Origin: an uncultured Actinomycetes bacterium
GTDB taxonomy: Bacteria; Actinomycetota; Thermoleophilia; Solirubrobacterales; Solirubrobacteraceae
Length of the DNA: 22,760 nt
Direction of reading: 5' to 3'
Assembly: GCA_937888775.1 (NCBI GenBank)
Contig: CALAQT010000258.1
Location: 1 to 22,760 of the forward strand
The translations under genes were made by a program, and so were the position numbers. The notes under the pieces were generated by a model. The model saw only the letters and a program-made list of their open reading frames with translations. It made no database searches and was not told the DNA's origin. Shown here piece by piece: positions 6,950 to 14,785 of the stretch; the stretch's first letter is position 1; each line of letters begins with the position of its first letter.

Positions 6950-8448
6950 CGCTGCTCCTCGTTGGTGTGGGTGGCTGCGTCCGCGGGCGGGTCACCGTCG
7001 GGCGGGGGTGCTTCGGGTTGCGGTGCTTTGATTTGCGCGCGCCAGACTTCGTAGTCGGCGCGGCGCTCATCGCTGAGCGGGTATACGCCGCGGATCGATT
7101 CACCGTCCTTGACGCGCTCCAGCGCGAACGCCTCGCGATCCTCCTGCTCGAACGCATCACGCGCCACCTCCTCGGCCATCGCCGCCGGGAGCACGACCAC
7201 TCCTTCGGCGTCGCCGACCACCACATCACCCGGCATTACCAGCACTCCGGCGCAGGTCACCGGGACATCGACATCCAGTGGCTGGTGACATAGCCACAGC
7301 GAGGCGGCGTTGGCCCCGCGGTAGTAGGTCGGAACCTCGAGTTCGCCCACGCCCGGAGAGTCACGCACGCCGCCGTCGGTCACGATTCCGGCGCCGCCGC
7401 GGGCGACCAGCCGAGCGGCCAGAATATCTCCGATCGTGCCGGCCCCAAGCTCACCCCGGGCCTCGATCACCAGCACGTCCTTCGGCGAGATCGCCTCGAT
7501 CGCGCGCTTCTGGGCGTCCTCTCCCGGCGCGGCGGCGCGCACGTCCTCGCGGGCGGCTCCGTAACGGAGCGTGTGCGCGTAGCCGAGCATCCGCAGGTCC
7601 GGACGAGCCGGGCGTAGCCCGGTCAGGAACGTGCGCCGTACACCGCGTTTGAACAGCTGCGTGGTCAGGGTGGCGGTGGACACCCGGCGCAGGGCGTTCT
7701 CGGCGGCGGCAGACAGGGTGACCGGTCGCGGCGCGTTGAATCCGGTCGCCGCCGCGCGATCGGACGGAGTGACCTTGGGCATCGCGCCATAGGGCGCCAG
7801 CTCCTCGTCGGCCTGTCTGATCGTGCTGCATACCCGGCCGACGCCCTCCAGCTCGACTTCGACGACGTCACCGGGTTCTACCGTGCTCGATCCCGCGGGC
7901 GTGCCGGTGAGGATCACGTCGCCGGGGTGCAGCGTCATCACGCGGCTGAGATCGGCGATCAGGTCGGCGAATGAGAAGATCAGCTCGGAGCTGACGTCGT
8001 CCTGGACGCACGCGCCGTTGACGAACGTTCGCAGGTGCAGCGCTTCGAGGTCGACGTCCGCCGCCGGAGCGGCGGGGCCGATCGGCGTGTAGCCGTCGTG
8101 GCTCTTGGAGAGCACGTTGGAGCCTCGGTCGGCCCAGCGCAGGTCATAGACCCCGAAGTCGTTGGCCGGCGCCACCCACCCAATCGCGTCGTGCGCCTGT
8201 GCCGGCGTCAGGCCACGCGCGGTGCTCGAAATGATCACGGCGATCTCGCCCTCGAACGCGAGCAGCTCGACGCCCCGCGGGCGCACGACTTCGCCGTCGC
8301 CGGCCAGCGTCGATGGGGCCTTGAGGAAATAGGAAGGGTTACGCACCGTGCGCCCCCGTTGCTCGGCTCGGCTACGAAAGTTAACGTGGACCGCGATCAG
8401 CTTGGACGCGGTCAGGCCGTCGGGCAACAGGGCAGGATTCGGTGACAT
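6946..8448 (-). CDS. Fusion of FAH-family (HpaG-like) domain and RraA/HMG-CHA-aldolase domain
   Basis: This 500-residue protein is made of two enzymes. Residues about 15-212 are a fumarylacetoacetate-hydrolase fold like HpaG isomerase/decarboxylase. Metal ligands are predicted at Glu66 and Glu68 (FEGEIAVII) and Asp97 (APANDFG), with Lys115 in SKSHDGYTPIGP and the motif GDVILTGTPAG. Residues about 245-470 are RraA-like, with GELGAGTIGD ending at Asp341 and DGGVRD ending at Asp363. Asp341 and Arg362-Asp363 give the D-X20-R-D motif known to be needed by class II HMG/CHA pyruvate aldolases. The tail (471-500) is Pro/Ala-rich. It is first in a two-gene operon with the DapA-like gene. I infer that decarboxylation/isomerisation and retro-aldol or oxaloacetate-decarboxylase activity are joined in one chain. 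Confidence 0.88.
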   Translation of the reverse strand: MSPNPALLPDGLTASKLIAVHVNFRSRAEQRGRTVRNPSYFLKAPSTLAGDGEVVRPRGVELLAFEGEIAVIISSTARGLTPAQAHDAIGWVAPANDFGVYDLRWADRGSNVLSKSHDGYTPIGPAAPAADVDLEALHLRTFVNGACVQDDVSSELIFSFADLIADLSRVMTLHPGDVILTGTPAGSSTVEPGDVVEVELEGVGRVCSTIRQADEELAPYGAMPKVTPSDRAAATGFNAPRPVTLSAAAENALRRVSTATLTTQLFKRGVRRTFLTGLRPARPDLRMLGYAHTLRYGAAREDVRAAAPGEDAQKRAIEAISPKDVLVIEARGELGAGTIGDILAARLVARGGAGIVTDGGVRDSPGVGELEVPTYYRGANAASLWLCHQPLDVDVPVTCAGVLVMPGDVVVGDAEGVVVLPAAMAEEVARDAFEQEDREAFALERVKDGESIRGVYPLSDERRADYEVWRAQIKAPQPEAPPPDGDPPADAATHTNEEQR

Positions 8449-8506
8449 CGTCGGGCCGGATCCTATATTTTTTCGGTTTGGGATTCTCGGATTTGGGGTT
8501 CGTGTA
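8449..8506. promoter_or_regulatory. AT-rich divergent promoter region
   Basis: This short region between the FAH-RraA start and the rightward genes is much more AT-rich than its surroundings, with CCTATATTTTTTCGG at 8462-8476. It also holds two similar blocks, CGGTTTGGG and CGGATTTGGG. It probably contains the promoters for both directions. No unambiguous -35/-10 pair could be assigned. Confidence 0.4.
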
Positions 8507-8608
8507 GTGGACGATCAAGCACTGCAGCAGCGGCTGGATCGGGACCAGATCATCGAGCTTGGACGGTTCGAGCCACACCTTCGCTGGGCGCACCGGACCT
8601 GGCCGTGA
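8507..8608 (+). CDS. Possible 33-residue leader ORF or SnoaL-like gene remnant
   Basis: A GTG-initiated frame encodes MDDQALQQRLDRDQIIELG and 14 more residues. Its TGA overlaps the GTG start of the dehydrogenase gene as GTGA, the arrangement used for translational coupling elsewhere in this window. A GGGG run lies 8 bases before the GTG. The N-terminal pattern resembles the first helix of SnoaL/NTF2-like proteins, so it may be the left-over front of such a gene now serving as a leader. Confidence 0.35.
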   Translation: MDDQALQQRLDRDQIIELGRFEPHLRWAHRTWP

Positions 8609-9558
8609 AGATCCTGATCGCGGGCGGCGGCGGCGGTGTCGGGGCATCGGTCGCGTTCAATCTCCTGATCGGTCCGGGCGACCACGAGGTGACGCTGGTC
8701 GACCGGCGGCCGGAGATGGCTGCTTCCCACGCGCTGGACCTGGAGCAGGTCCTCGAACAGGGTGCATGCGGAAGCATTTGCCAAGGGACCGACGAGGACG
8801 TGGCCGAGGCTGAAATCGTCGTCGTGTCGGCCGCGGCGCCGCTGACCGTCAATCAGTCGCGCATGGTCTACCTCGACGCCAACGCCCAGATCCTCGCCTC
8901 CGTGCTCGATCACCTTCCGCACGATTGGGGCGGGGTGCTGGTCGTGGTGACCAATCCCGTGGACCCGTTGTGCACCTGGGTGGCGCGCCGGACGGGCTTC
9001 GATGGCCGTCGCGTGCTCGGTTACACGCTCAACGACTCGCTGCGGCTTCGCACGGCGATCGGGCACGTGCTGGAGCTGGCGCCGGGCCGGATCGACGCGT
9101 GGATGATCGGAGAGCACGGGAACCTTGCGGTGGCGCTGTTTGATCGGGTCACCGTCGATGGTGTGCCGGTGACACTGAGCGACGAGCAGTGCGCGCGAGC
9201 GCGTGACTTCGTCGAGAACTGGTACGTGCGCCACGTGGCGCTGGACTCGGGCCGCTCGTCCACCTGGACCTCCGGACTGGGTGTGGCGCGGATGGTCCGC
9301 GCGATTGCGGAATCGACTGGCGTCGATTCCGGTCGAAGTGTCGAGCCCCAAATTCGCGAGGACGAGGTATGGCCGGCGTCGGTGCTTCTGCAGGGCGAGT
9401 ACGGACTCCAGGACGTGAGTCTCAGCGTGCCGGTGTCGTTAGGCCCCGGTGGCGCCGAGCGGATCCACGAATGGGAGCTGACCGGCGAGCAGACCGCCCA
9501 GCTGGCCGTCGCCGCGGAGTTCGTCGTCAAGGCAGCCGCCGGAATCGACGTGACCTGA
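8605..9558 (+). CDS. Lactate/malate dehydrogenase-superfamily oxidoreductase
   Basis: This is a 317-residue NAD-dependent 2-hydroxyacid dehydrogenase. It has a Rossmann start IAGGGGGVGASVAFN (5-19), VTNPVDP (115-121), Asp144 and Arg147 in TLNDSLRLR, and the proton-relay His171 in GEHGN. In the active-site loop (APLTVNQSR) the residue that is Gln in lactate and Arg in malate dehydrogenases appears to be Leu80, while the loop Arg86 is retained. This suggests a 2-oxo acid with a hydrophobic or unusual side chain. The GTG at 8605 overlaps the stop of a 33-codon frame and has no strong ribosome site of its own. It may reduce or oxidise a 2-hydroxy/2-oxo intermediate of aromatic catabolism; this role is inferred. 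Confidence 0.85.
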   Translation: MKILIAGGGGGVGASVAFNLLIGPGDHEVTLVDRRPEMAASHALDLEQVLEQGACGSICQGTDEDVAEAEIVVVSAAAPLTVNQSRMVYLDANAQILASVLDHLPHDWGGVLVVVTNPVDPLCTWVARRTGFDGRRVLGYTLNDSLRLRTAIGHVLELAPGRIDAWMIGEHGNLAVALFDRVTVDGVPVTLSDEQCARARDFVENWYVRHVALDSGRSSTWTSGLGVARMVRAIAESTGVDSGRSVEPQIREDEVWPASVLLQGEYGLQDVSLSVPVSLGPGGAERIHEWELTGEQTAQLAVAAEFVVKAAAGIDVT

Positions 9559-9613
9559 GCCGAGCGGCGGTCGCCGCGGAGCTCGTCCGTACGGCGGCCG
9601 CGGGATCGGCGTG
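9508..9613 (+). repeat. Imperfect duplication of the dehydrogenase 3' end
   Basis: The segment encoding VAAEFVVKAAAGIDVT plus stop (from 9508) is followed 62 bases later (from 9570) by a diverged copy that would read VAAELVRTAAAGSA plus stop. The copy is in another frame relative to the gene and lies after its TGA. It could come from an old tandem duplication or be the remaining tail of a paralogous dehydrogenase gene. Nothing else is seen in 9559-9647. Confidence 0.6.
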
Positions 9614-9647
9614 ACACGAGCCCCGCCGGACATCCCAGGTGACCCCG

Positions 9648-10256
9648 TCAGTCGATCCCGACGGTATCGGCGCCAGTCGACACCGCCATCAGCAGCCCGG
9701 CGCCAATCGGGACCAGCGAGCTGGTCAGCCGGGCTTGCGCCTGAACGTAGCGCGTTGAACTCGGTCAGCTCGTGCGCGTGCGAGAGCGCGTTGTCGACCG
9801 CCAGCGTGCCGCCCGGGGCGATCACGCGCAGCAGGTCCTCCCAGTAGCCGACGTACTCGGACCGTTCAGCGCCCAGGAACACGAGCTCCCAGGTGCCGTC
9901 CTCGTAGTGGCGCAGCGCCTCCGCCGCGCTGGTGCTGCGTAGGGTGACGACGTTCTGGAGCCCGGCCCGCGCGATCAGGTCACCCGCCAGCTGCGTGCGG
10001 GCTGGATCGATCTCCAGGCTTTCCAGGTGACCTCCGGTGCTCTGCACTGCATCGGCCAGCCACAGGGTCGAGTAGCCGTTGGAGGTGCCGATCTCCAGGA
10101 CTCGTCTGGCCCGGGTGGCACGGACCAGCACGCCGAGCAGCTCCGCCGTCGGTGGCTCGACGTTGCGAAGCGCTCCAGGCGGTTGGCCAAGCGCTGATCG
10201 TGCGCGTGGCCGGCCGCATAGGCCGAGTCAGCCAGCGCGCGGCGTTCAGCTCTCAC
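9648..10256 (-). pseudogene. SAM-dependent O-methyltransferase with two frameshifts
   Basis: The pieces together make a full class I O-methyltransferase of the catechol/caffeoyl-CoA type. The start (GTG at 10256) reads ALADSAYAAGHAHDQRLANRLERF. A one-base loss near 10165 then moves the frame to NVEPPTAELLGVLVRATRARRVLEIGTSNGYSTLWLADA (SAM motif I) and VIAPGGTLAVDNALSHAHEL. A second shift near 9745 is needed to reach the usual C-terminus LTSSLVPIGAGLLMAVS, ending at 9648. The family's DAER metal-binding block reads GAER, so one metal-ligand Asp is lost, which supports real decay over sequencing error. The start overlaps the DUF2218 stop by 11 bases, so both were one operon. Confidence 0.75.
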
Positions 10257-10539
10257 CGTTCCACGCCACGCTGAGACCATCGCGCTTGCCGAACCGCTCC
10301 AGGTGGGAGCCGATCACGTGCTCCACGCGCTCGTGGCTCTCGGCGTCGGCGGCGCTTACGGCCAGTTCGAGCTTGCCCTCTCGCGCGCGAAGCTCGGCGC
10401 GACCGAACTCGAACTGGATGTAGCCGCTGTCATCTCCGAACGCTGCGTCGGTCTTGTGCCCAAAGTGCTTGCACAGTTGGCGCATGTACGGGACCGGCTT
10501 GTCGGTGGCGACTTGCGCCTGGGAGGTGATCTGTGTCAT
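10246..10539 (-). CDS. DUF2218 family protein
   Basis: This small 97-residue protein matches DUF2218: PVPYMRQLCKHFGHK (16-30), a central GYIQFEFGRAELRAREGKLELAVSAAD block, and HVIGSHLERFGKRDGLSVAW near the end. The family has no established function; members often occur near metal-uptake or redox genes. It has no signal peptide or membrane segment. The ATG at 10539 follows a stop codon by 5 bases and has no strong ribosome site. The next gene, a damaged O-methyltransferase, starts inside its last codons. Confidence 0.85.
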   Translation of the reverse strand: MTQITSQAQVATDKPVPYMRQLCKHFGHKTDAAFGDDSGYIQFEFGRAELRAREGKLELAVSAADAESHERVEHVIGSHLERFGKRDGLSVAWNGES

Positions 10540-10544
10540 TGGCT

Positions 10545-10610
10545 AAAGGTAGCCGCCGCCTCCGAGCACGACGATCACGACCTTGCCCTCCGTGTGTGAC
10601 TCGATCTCCG
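10545..10610 (-). pseudogene. Possible tail fragment of a zinc-type quinone oxidoreductase
   Basis: Between the Bcr-like transporter and the DUF2218 gene a short minus-strand frame reads EIESHTEGKVVIVL, then four Gly and YL, before a TAG. The ES-T-GKVV-VL pattern is typical of the very C-terminus of NADPH:quinone oxidoreductases. The frame is closed 22 codons upstream by a TGA and nothing else of such a gene is recognisable. The match is short, so this is weak. Confidence 0.22.
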
Positions 10611-10662
10611 ATCACGAGCCGCCGCTGGTGATCCGTGGCGCCGCTGACGGGCTGAGTGTCGG

Positions 10663-11871
10663 CTACGCGGGTGCGCTCGCGCTGGCGATCCGGGGCGAAA
10701 GAATCAGATTGACCGCCAGCGCAGCCAACCCGCAGATCCCGATCACCAGCCCCATCGGCAGAGCATCGTGCGGGCCGCCGATCCCCACCAGCGGCGCGAT
10801 CAGCGCGCCGAGGCCGAATTGCCCCAGACCGAGCAGCGCCGACGCGCTGCCCAGTGCGCCGCGCTGGCCGGCCATCGCGCTGGCGGCACCGTTGGGCAAC
10901 ACGATCCCGTTGCACGTGAGCAGCACGAACAGCGCGGCGATCAGCGGGACCAGACCGGCATGCGCGACCGTGAACACCAGCGTGGCGGAGGCGGCGATCC
11001 CGGTGCCGATCAACCCGCGGCGGAACAGGTACGGCGCCCCGACACGGGCGACCACGCGGCCGCCGATCTGGGAAACCGATATCAGGCCGGCGGAGTTCAC
11101 CGCGAACACCAGGCCGAAGACCTGTGGCGAGACCCCGTAGACGTCCTCCAGCACGAACGACGAGCCGGCGATGTAGGCGAACATCGCCGCGGTGGCCAGC
11201 GCAAACGACAGCGCGTACGGGGCGTAGGAGCGGTCGCTGATCAACCGGCCGAAGGTGCGGATCGTGGCCGGCAGACCACCGCGACGGCGGTCGTGGGGAG
11301 GCAACGTCTCAGGCAGCCAGAGGATCGTGGCCAGCAAGAGGGGCACGCCGATCGCGCCCAGGATCACGAAGATGCCGCGCCAGGAGGTGATCGCCAGTAC
11401 CTGCCCGCCGATCAGCGGGGCGAAGATGGGAGCCACGCCCATCACCGCCATCAGCGTCGCGAACACCTTTGCCGCCATCGCGCCAGCGAACAGATCGCGC
11501 ACGATCGCCCGGGCGATCACCACGCCCGCGCCGCCGAGGATGCCCTGGATCAGTCGCAGCACGATCAGCGCCCAGATCGAGGGGGCGAACGCACAGGCCA
11601 GCGAGGCCGCGACGTAGCCCACCAGGCCGCCGATCAGTGGGCGCCGCCGGCCCAGCGAGTCGCTCATCGGGCCAGCGATCAGCTGCCCCAGCGCGATGCC
11701 GAGCAAGCAGCCCGTGAGGGTCAGCTGGCCGGTCGACGTCGACGCTCCAAGCTGGCGCGTCAGCGACGGAAGTCCCGGCAGGTACATGTCCGTCGAGAGC
11801 GGCCCGAAGGCCGTCAGGGATCCCAGCAGCGCGATCTGGCCCTTAGTGGGCCCGCGTGCCTCAGCCGGCAC
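10663..11871 (-). CDS. Bcr/CflA-type MFS exporter
   Basis: This is a 12-helix drug:proton antiporter-type major facilitator of about 402 residues. The first helix reads LLGSLTAFGPLSTDMYLPGLP, the hallmark of the Bcr/CflA group. GPMSDSLGRRRPL is the loop 2-3 signature and RLIQGILGGAGVVIARAIVRDLF follows helix 4. The frame can open at 11919, but the GTG at 11871 gives the usual family N-terminus. That GTG overlaps the stop of the upstream CynX-like gene by 11 bases (GTGCCGGCTGA), so the two transporters are probably coupled. It may export aromatic compounds or toxic intermediates; the substrate is not predictable. Confidence 0.85.
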   Translation of the reverse strand: MPAEARGPTKGQIALLGSLTAFGPLSTDMYLPGLPSLTRQLGASTSTGQLTLTGCLLGIALGQLIAGPMSDSLGRRRPLIGGLVGYVAASLACAFAPSIWALIVLRLIQGILGGAGVVIARAIVRDLFAGAMAAKVFATLMAVMGVAPIFAPLIGGQVLAITSWRGIFVILGAIGVPLLLATILWLPETLPPHDRRRGGLPATIRTFGRLISDRSYAPYALSFALATAAMFAYIAGSSFVLEDVYGVSPQVFGLVFAVNSAGLISVSQIGGRVVARVGAPYLFRRGLIGTGIAASATLVFTVAHAGLVPLIAALFVLLTCNGIVLPNGAASAMAGQRGALGSASALLGLGQFGLGALIAPLVGIGGPHDALPMGLVIGICGLAALAVNLILSPRIASASAPA

Positions 11872-13093
11872 CGAGCGCCCGCGAGGGGGAGACGGCGGCG
11901 CCCGCCACCAGCCGGTCACGGCCGGCTATCAATCCGGTCAGCGCCTGGGGCACCAACAGCCCTAGCAGCAGCAATAGACACGGCGTCCAGGAGCCTGTGA
12001 GCTGGTGGATGGCCCCGACGGCCACGGGCCCGGAGGCCGCCAGCAGGTAGCCGACGGTCTGAGCCAGTGTCGACAGCCCAGCGGTGCTGCGGGAGCCGCC
12101 GCGGAGCACGATCAGCATCAGCGCCAGCGGGAAGGCGGCGTTCTGTCCGAGCCCCAGCAGCACCGTCCAAAGATACGGGGCCGACATCGGCGCCAACAGG
12201 ATGCCGGTCCAGCCCAGTGCGGTGAGCACGCAGCAGCCGATCACGAGCGCACGCTGGTCACGCGCGCGCGCGGCTAGCGATGGAACCGCGATCGCCGTCA
12301 GCAGCCCGACCACCATGCTGAGGCTGAGCAGCAGCCCGGCCTGGGACTCGCTGGCGCCATGGCTGTGGAAGATGCTCGGAAGCCATGACAGCGTCGCGTA
12401 AAAGCTCGCCGACTGCAGCGCAAAGAACAGGGTCACGTTCCAGGCCAGCCCGTCCTTCAGCAGTCCGCGCATGCCCACCGCGGCGCCGGCCACCGATGGT
12501 GGATCGGGTTGCCGGTGAGCGAGTGCGGGCGCCCACGCGATCAGCGCCACGGCCACCGGCAGCGCCCAGATCGCCAGCCCCAATCGCCAGCCGCTACCCA
12601 GAGCGTTGGTCAACGGTACCGACACGCCCGCCGAGAGCGCTGCGAAGCCGATCAGCGCGCTTGTGTAGAGCCCGGTCATCGCTCCCGTGCGACGTGAGAA
12701 ATCGCGTCTCACCAGCACCGGCAGCAGCACGTTGCCGGTGGCGATCGCCGCGCCGGCCAGCACCGTGCCGAAGAACAGGAAGACGATGCCGGGGACGAGG
12801 CGGAACAGCAGCCCGACGAGCAGCACAACCAGTGCGCCTGCGATCGCGGTCCGGGCGCCCAGGCGGCGGGCCAGCCACGGTGCCAGCGGAGCCAGCGCCC
12901 CAAAGCACAGCACCGGCAGCGTGGTCAGCACCCCCGCCCCGGTCGCCGACAGCCCGGAATCGGTCTGGATGCGGCCGAGCAGGGGGCCCACGCTGGCCGC
13001 AGCGGGGCGGAGGTTGATCGCCACCAGAACCATTGCGATGGCCAGCAGCGCCGAGGAATCCCGGTCACCGGCTTGAGCGCTGCTCACAGGCAC
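11861..13093 (-). CDS. CynX/NimT-family MFS transporter
   Basis: This is a 12-helix major facilitator of about 410 residues. It opens with SSALLAIAMVLVAINLRPAAASVGPLLGRI, the typical CynX/NimT first helix and NLRP motif. Later helices include LGQNAAFPLALMLIVLR and LSTLAQTVGYLLAASGPVAVGAIH, also characteristic. The open frame extends to 13225, but that would run into the 3' end of the GMC oxidoreductase gene. GTG codons at 13093 and 13087 fit the family length, and 13093 was chosen. Family members move cyanate, nitroimidazoles or small organic anions, so an aromatic acid or intermediate is possible here. Confidence 0.85.
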   Translation of the reverse strand: MPVSSAQAGDRDSSALLAIAMVLVAINLRPAAASVGPLLGRIQTDSGLSATGAGVLTTLPVLCFGALAPLAPWLARRLGARTAIAGALVVLLVGLLFRLVPGIVFLFFGTVLAGAAIATGNVLLPVLVRRDFSRRTGAMTGLYTSALIGFAALSAGVSVPLTNALGSGWRLGLAIWALPVAVALIAWAPALAHRQPDPPSVAGAAVGMRGLLKDGLAWNVTLFFALQSASFYATLSWLPSIFHSHGASESQAGLLLSLSMVVGLLTAIAVPSLAARARDQRALVIGCCVLTALGWTGILLAPMSAPYLWTVLLGLGQNAAFPLALMLIVLRGGSRSTAGLSTLAQTVGYLLAASGPVAVGAIHQLTGSWTPCLLLLLGLLVPQALTGLIAGRDRLVAGAAVSPSRALGAG

Positions 13094-13110
13094 GAGCGGG
13101 CGACCTAAGT

Positions 13111-13126
13111 CTCCGGGACACCGGAG
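13111..13126 (-). terminator. Small hairpin after the GMC oxidoreductase gene
   Basis: CTCCGG-GACA-CCGGAG forms a 6-base stem and 4-base loop between the GMC stop (13146) and the CynX-like start. There is no T-run, so it may only be a weak intergenic hairpin. Confidence 0.25.
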
Positions 13127-13145
13127 CCGCGGGTAACCCTGACGG

Positions 13146-14750
13146 TCATCCTGCGGTGCCGGCGGCGCTGATTGCGCCCTGTACGGCGCTTGCCGACGCG
13201 GACACGAAGTCGGCCACGCGCTCACCGATCAACACCGACGGGGCGTTGGTGTTCCCGGTCGTGACGACCGGCATGATCGAGGCGTCGGCGACCCGTACTC
13301 CCTGCACTCCGTGCACGCGGAGCTTTGGGTCCACGACCGCAAGTTGGTCGACACCCATCTTGCAGGTGCCGACCTGATGGTGGTAGGTAATCGCAGTCCG
13401 GCGAACGTACTCGCGCAGCTGCTCGGGCGAGTCGACCTCCGGACCAGGGTAGAGCTCGCGGGCTCCCCACTCGCGCAGGGCAGCGCCGACGCCGATCGTC
13501 CGGCAGAGCCCGACGGCGGCCTGCAGAGCGCGCAGGTCAGCCTCGCAGGAGAGCGTGCCGGGATCGATCAGCAGTTCGTCGCTGGGATCGGCGCTGGCGA
13601 GCCTGATCGCGCCGCGGCTGACCGGCCGGATCATCCCGGCCATCAGCGAGAAGGCGTTGGCGGGACCCTGCATCCACTTCTCATACAGGGGGACACTGAA
13701 GTGAATCGGCTGCAGGTCGGGGACGAGCAGACCAGGCTGGCTGCGCGCGAACAGGTGGCTCTGAGCCGGTGGCAGCCCGGGCGCGGGCGACTCGATCTCC
13801 CGCTCGGCGGAGAAGATCACCGGCGACAGCAGGTGGTCGTGCAGGTTGGCGCCGACGCCAGGCAGATCGCGCACTACGTTGATGCCGACATCGGTGAGGT
13901 GCTCGGCCGGGCCGATTCCGGACAGCATCAGCAGCCGCGGCGATTCGATCACGCCCGCGCACACGATCACCTCAGCTGCGTGAGCTCGCTCCAGACGGCC
14001 CCGGTGCTCCCACTCCACGCCGACGCAACGGTCGCCCTCCAGCAGCAACCGCCGCGCGTGCGCGCGCGTTTGGACCGTGAGCAGTGGGTGGTCGAGCACC
14101 GGCGACAGGTATGCCGCCGCGGTGCTGTGGCGCCGTCCGCCGCCGATCGTCAACTGCAGGTAGGACACGCCGTCGGGCTCGCCGCGGTTGTAGTCCGGGT
14201 TGAAGGGGATCCCGGCCTCCTGCGCGGCGGCGACGATCGAGCGGTGAAGCGGTGCCGGCTCGTAGTCGGTCAGGACCCGCAGCGGGCCGCCCACTCCGTG
14301 CGCCTCGGATGCCTCGCAGTCGCAGTCCTCGATCCGCAGATAGACCGGCAGAACGTCCTGCCAGGACCAGCCGAAGTTGCCCAGGCAGGCCCAATGGTCG
14401 TAGTCGGCGGGGACGCCGCGGGCCCAGATCATCCCGTTGAGCGCGCTCGATCCGCCCAGCACCTTGCCGCGGGGCCAGTGCAGCCGCCGGCCGTCGGCGT
14501 GGGGCTGGGGCACGGTGTGCGCGGCCCAGTCCTCGGGCGCGAACCACAGCTCGTGAGCTCGCGCGGGATCGTGGATCGCCGGGTTGGTGTCTGGCCCGCC
14601 CGCCTCGAGCAGCAGCACCCTGGCGCCGCGGTCAACGAGCCTGCGGGCCGCCGCCGCTCCCGCCGAACCCGCACCGACGACAATCACATCAGCGACCGGC
14701 CCATGGCTGGCAGCGATGCTGACCACGTGGCGGACGCTACACGATTTCAT
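13146..14750 (-). CDS. GMC-family FAD oxidoreductase (choline dehydrogenase/aryl-alcohol oxidase type)
   Basis: This 534-residue flavoprotein oxidises an alcohol to an aldehyde. Its FAD-binding start is DVIVVGAGSAGAAAARRL (21-38). GMC signature 1 is PRGKVLGGSSALNG (93-106) and signature 2 is GVIESPRLLMLSGIGP. The active-site His458 lies in YHHQVGTCKMG, followed by VADASIMP and GNTNAPSVLIGERVADF. The ATG at 14750 has AGGGGG 11 bases upstream; the GTG at 14726 is an alternative. The gene is divergent from the aldo/keto reductase. Its substrate may be an aryl or other primary alcohol feeding the ring-cleavage modules, which is inferred from context only. Confidence 0.9.
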   Translation of the reverse strand: MKSCSVRHVVSIAASHGPVADVIVVGAGSAGAAAARRLVDRGARVLLLEAGGPDTNPAIHDPARAHELWFAPEDWAAHTVPQPHADGRRLHWPRGKVLGGSSALNGMIWARGVPADYDHWACLGNFGWSWQDVLPVYLRIEDCDCEASEAHGVGGPLRVLTDYEPAPLHRSIVAAAQEAGIPFNPDYNRGEPDGVSYLQLTIGGGRRHSTAAAYLSPVLDHPLLTVQTRAHARRLLLEGDRCVGVEWEHRGRLERAHAAEVIVCAGVIESPRLLMLSGIGPAEHLTDVGINVVRDLPGVGANLHDHLLSPVIFSAEREIESPAPGLPPAQSHLFARSQPGLLVPDLQPIHFSVPLYEKWMQGPANAFSLMAGMIRPVSRGAIRLASADPSDELLIDPGTLSCEADLRALQAAVGLCRTIGVGAALREWGARELYPGPEVDSPEQLREYVRRTAITYHHQVGTCKMGVDQLAVVDPKLRVHGVQGVRVADASIMPVVTTGNTNAPSVLIGERVADFVSASASAVQGAISAAGTAG

Positions 14751-14756
14751 ATATGG
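14743..14756. promoter_or_regulatory. CATATATG-centred site between divergent oxidoreductase genes
   Basis: The self-complementary CATATATG (14748-14755), flanked by GATTT and GAATG, lies at the start of the GMC gene and upstream of the aldo/keto reductase. It shares TATATGA with candidate sites at 3231-3239 and 21583-21591. It may be an operator or a promoter -10 region. Confidence 0.3.
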
Positions 14757-14785
14757 AATGGCCCCCTGCTAGCGTCGTTTTGGTG

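Noticed and set aside
14748..14755. Divergent start codons of the GMC and aldo/keto reductase genes only two bases apart
   Set aside because: The aldo/keto reductase homology begins later, at a GTG at 14786, so the plus-strand ATG is probably not used.
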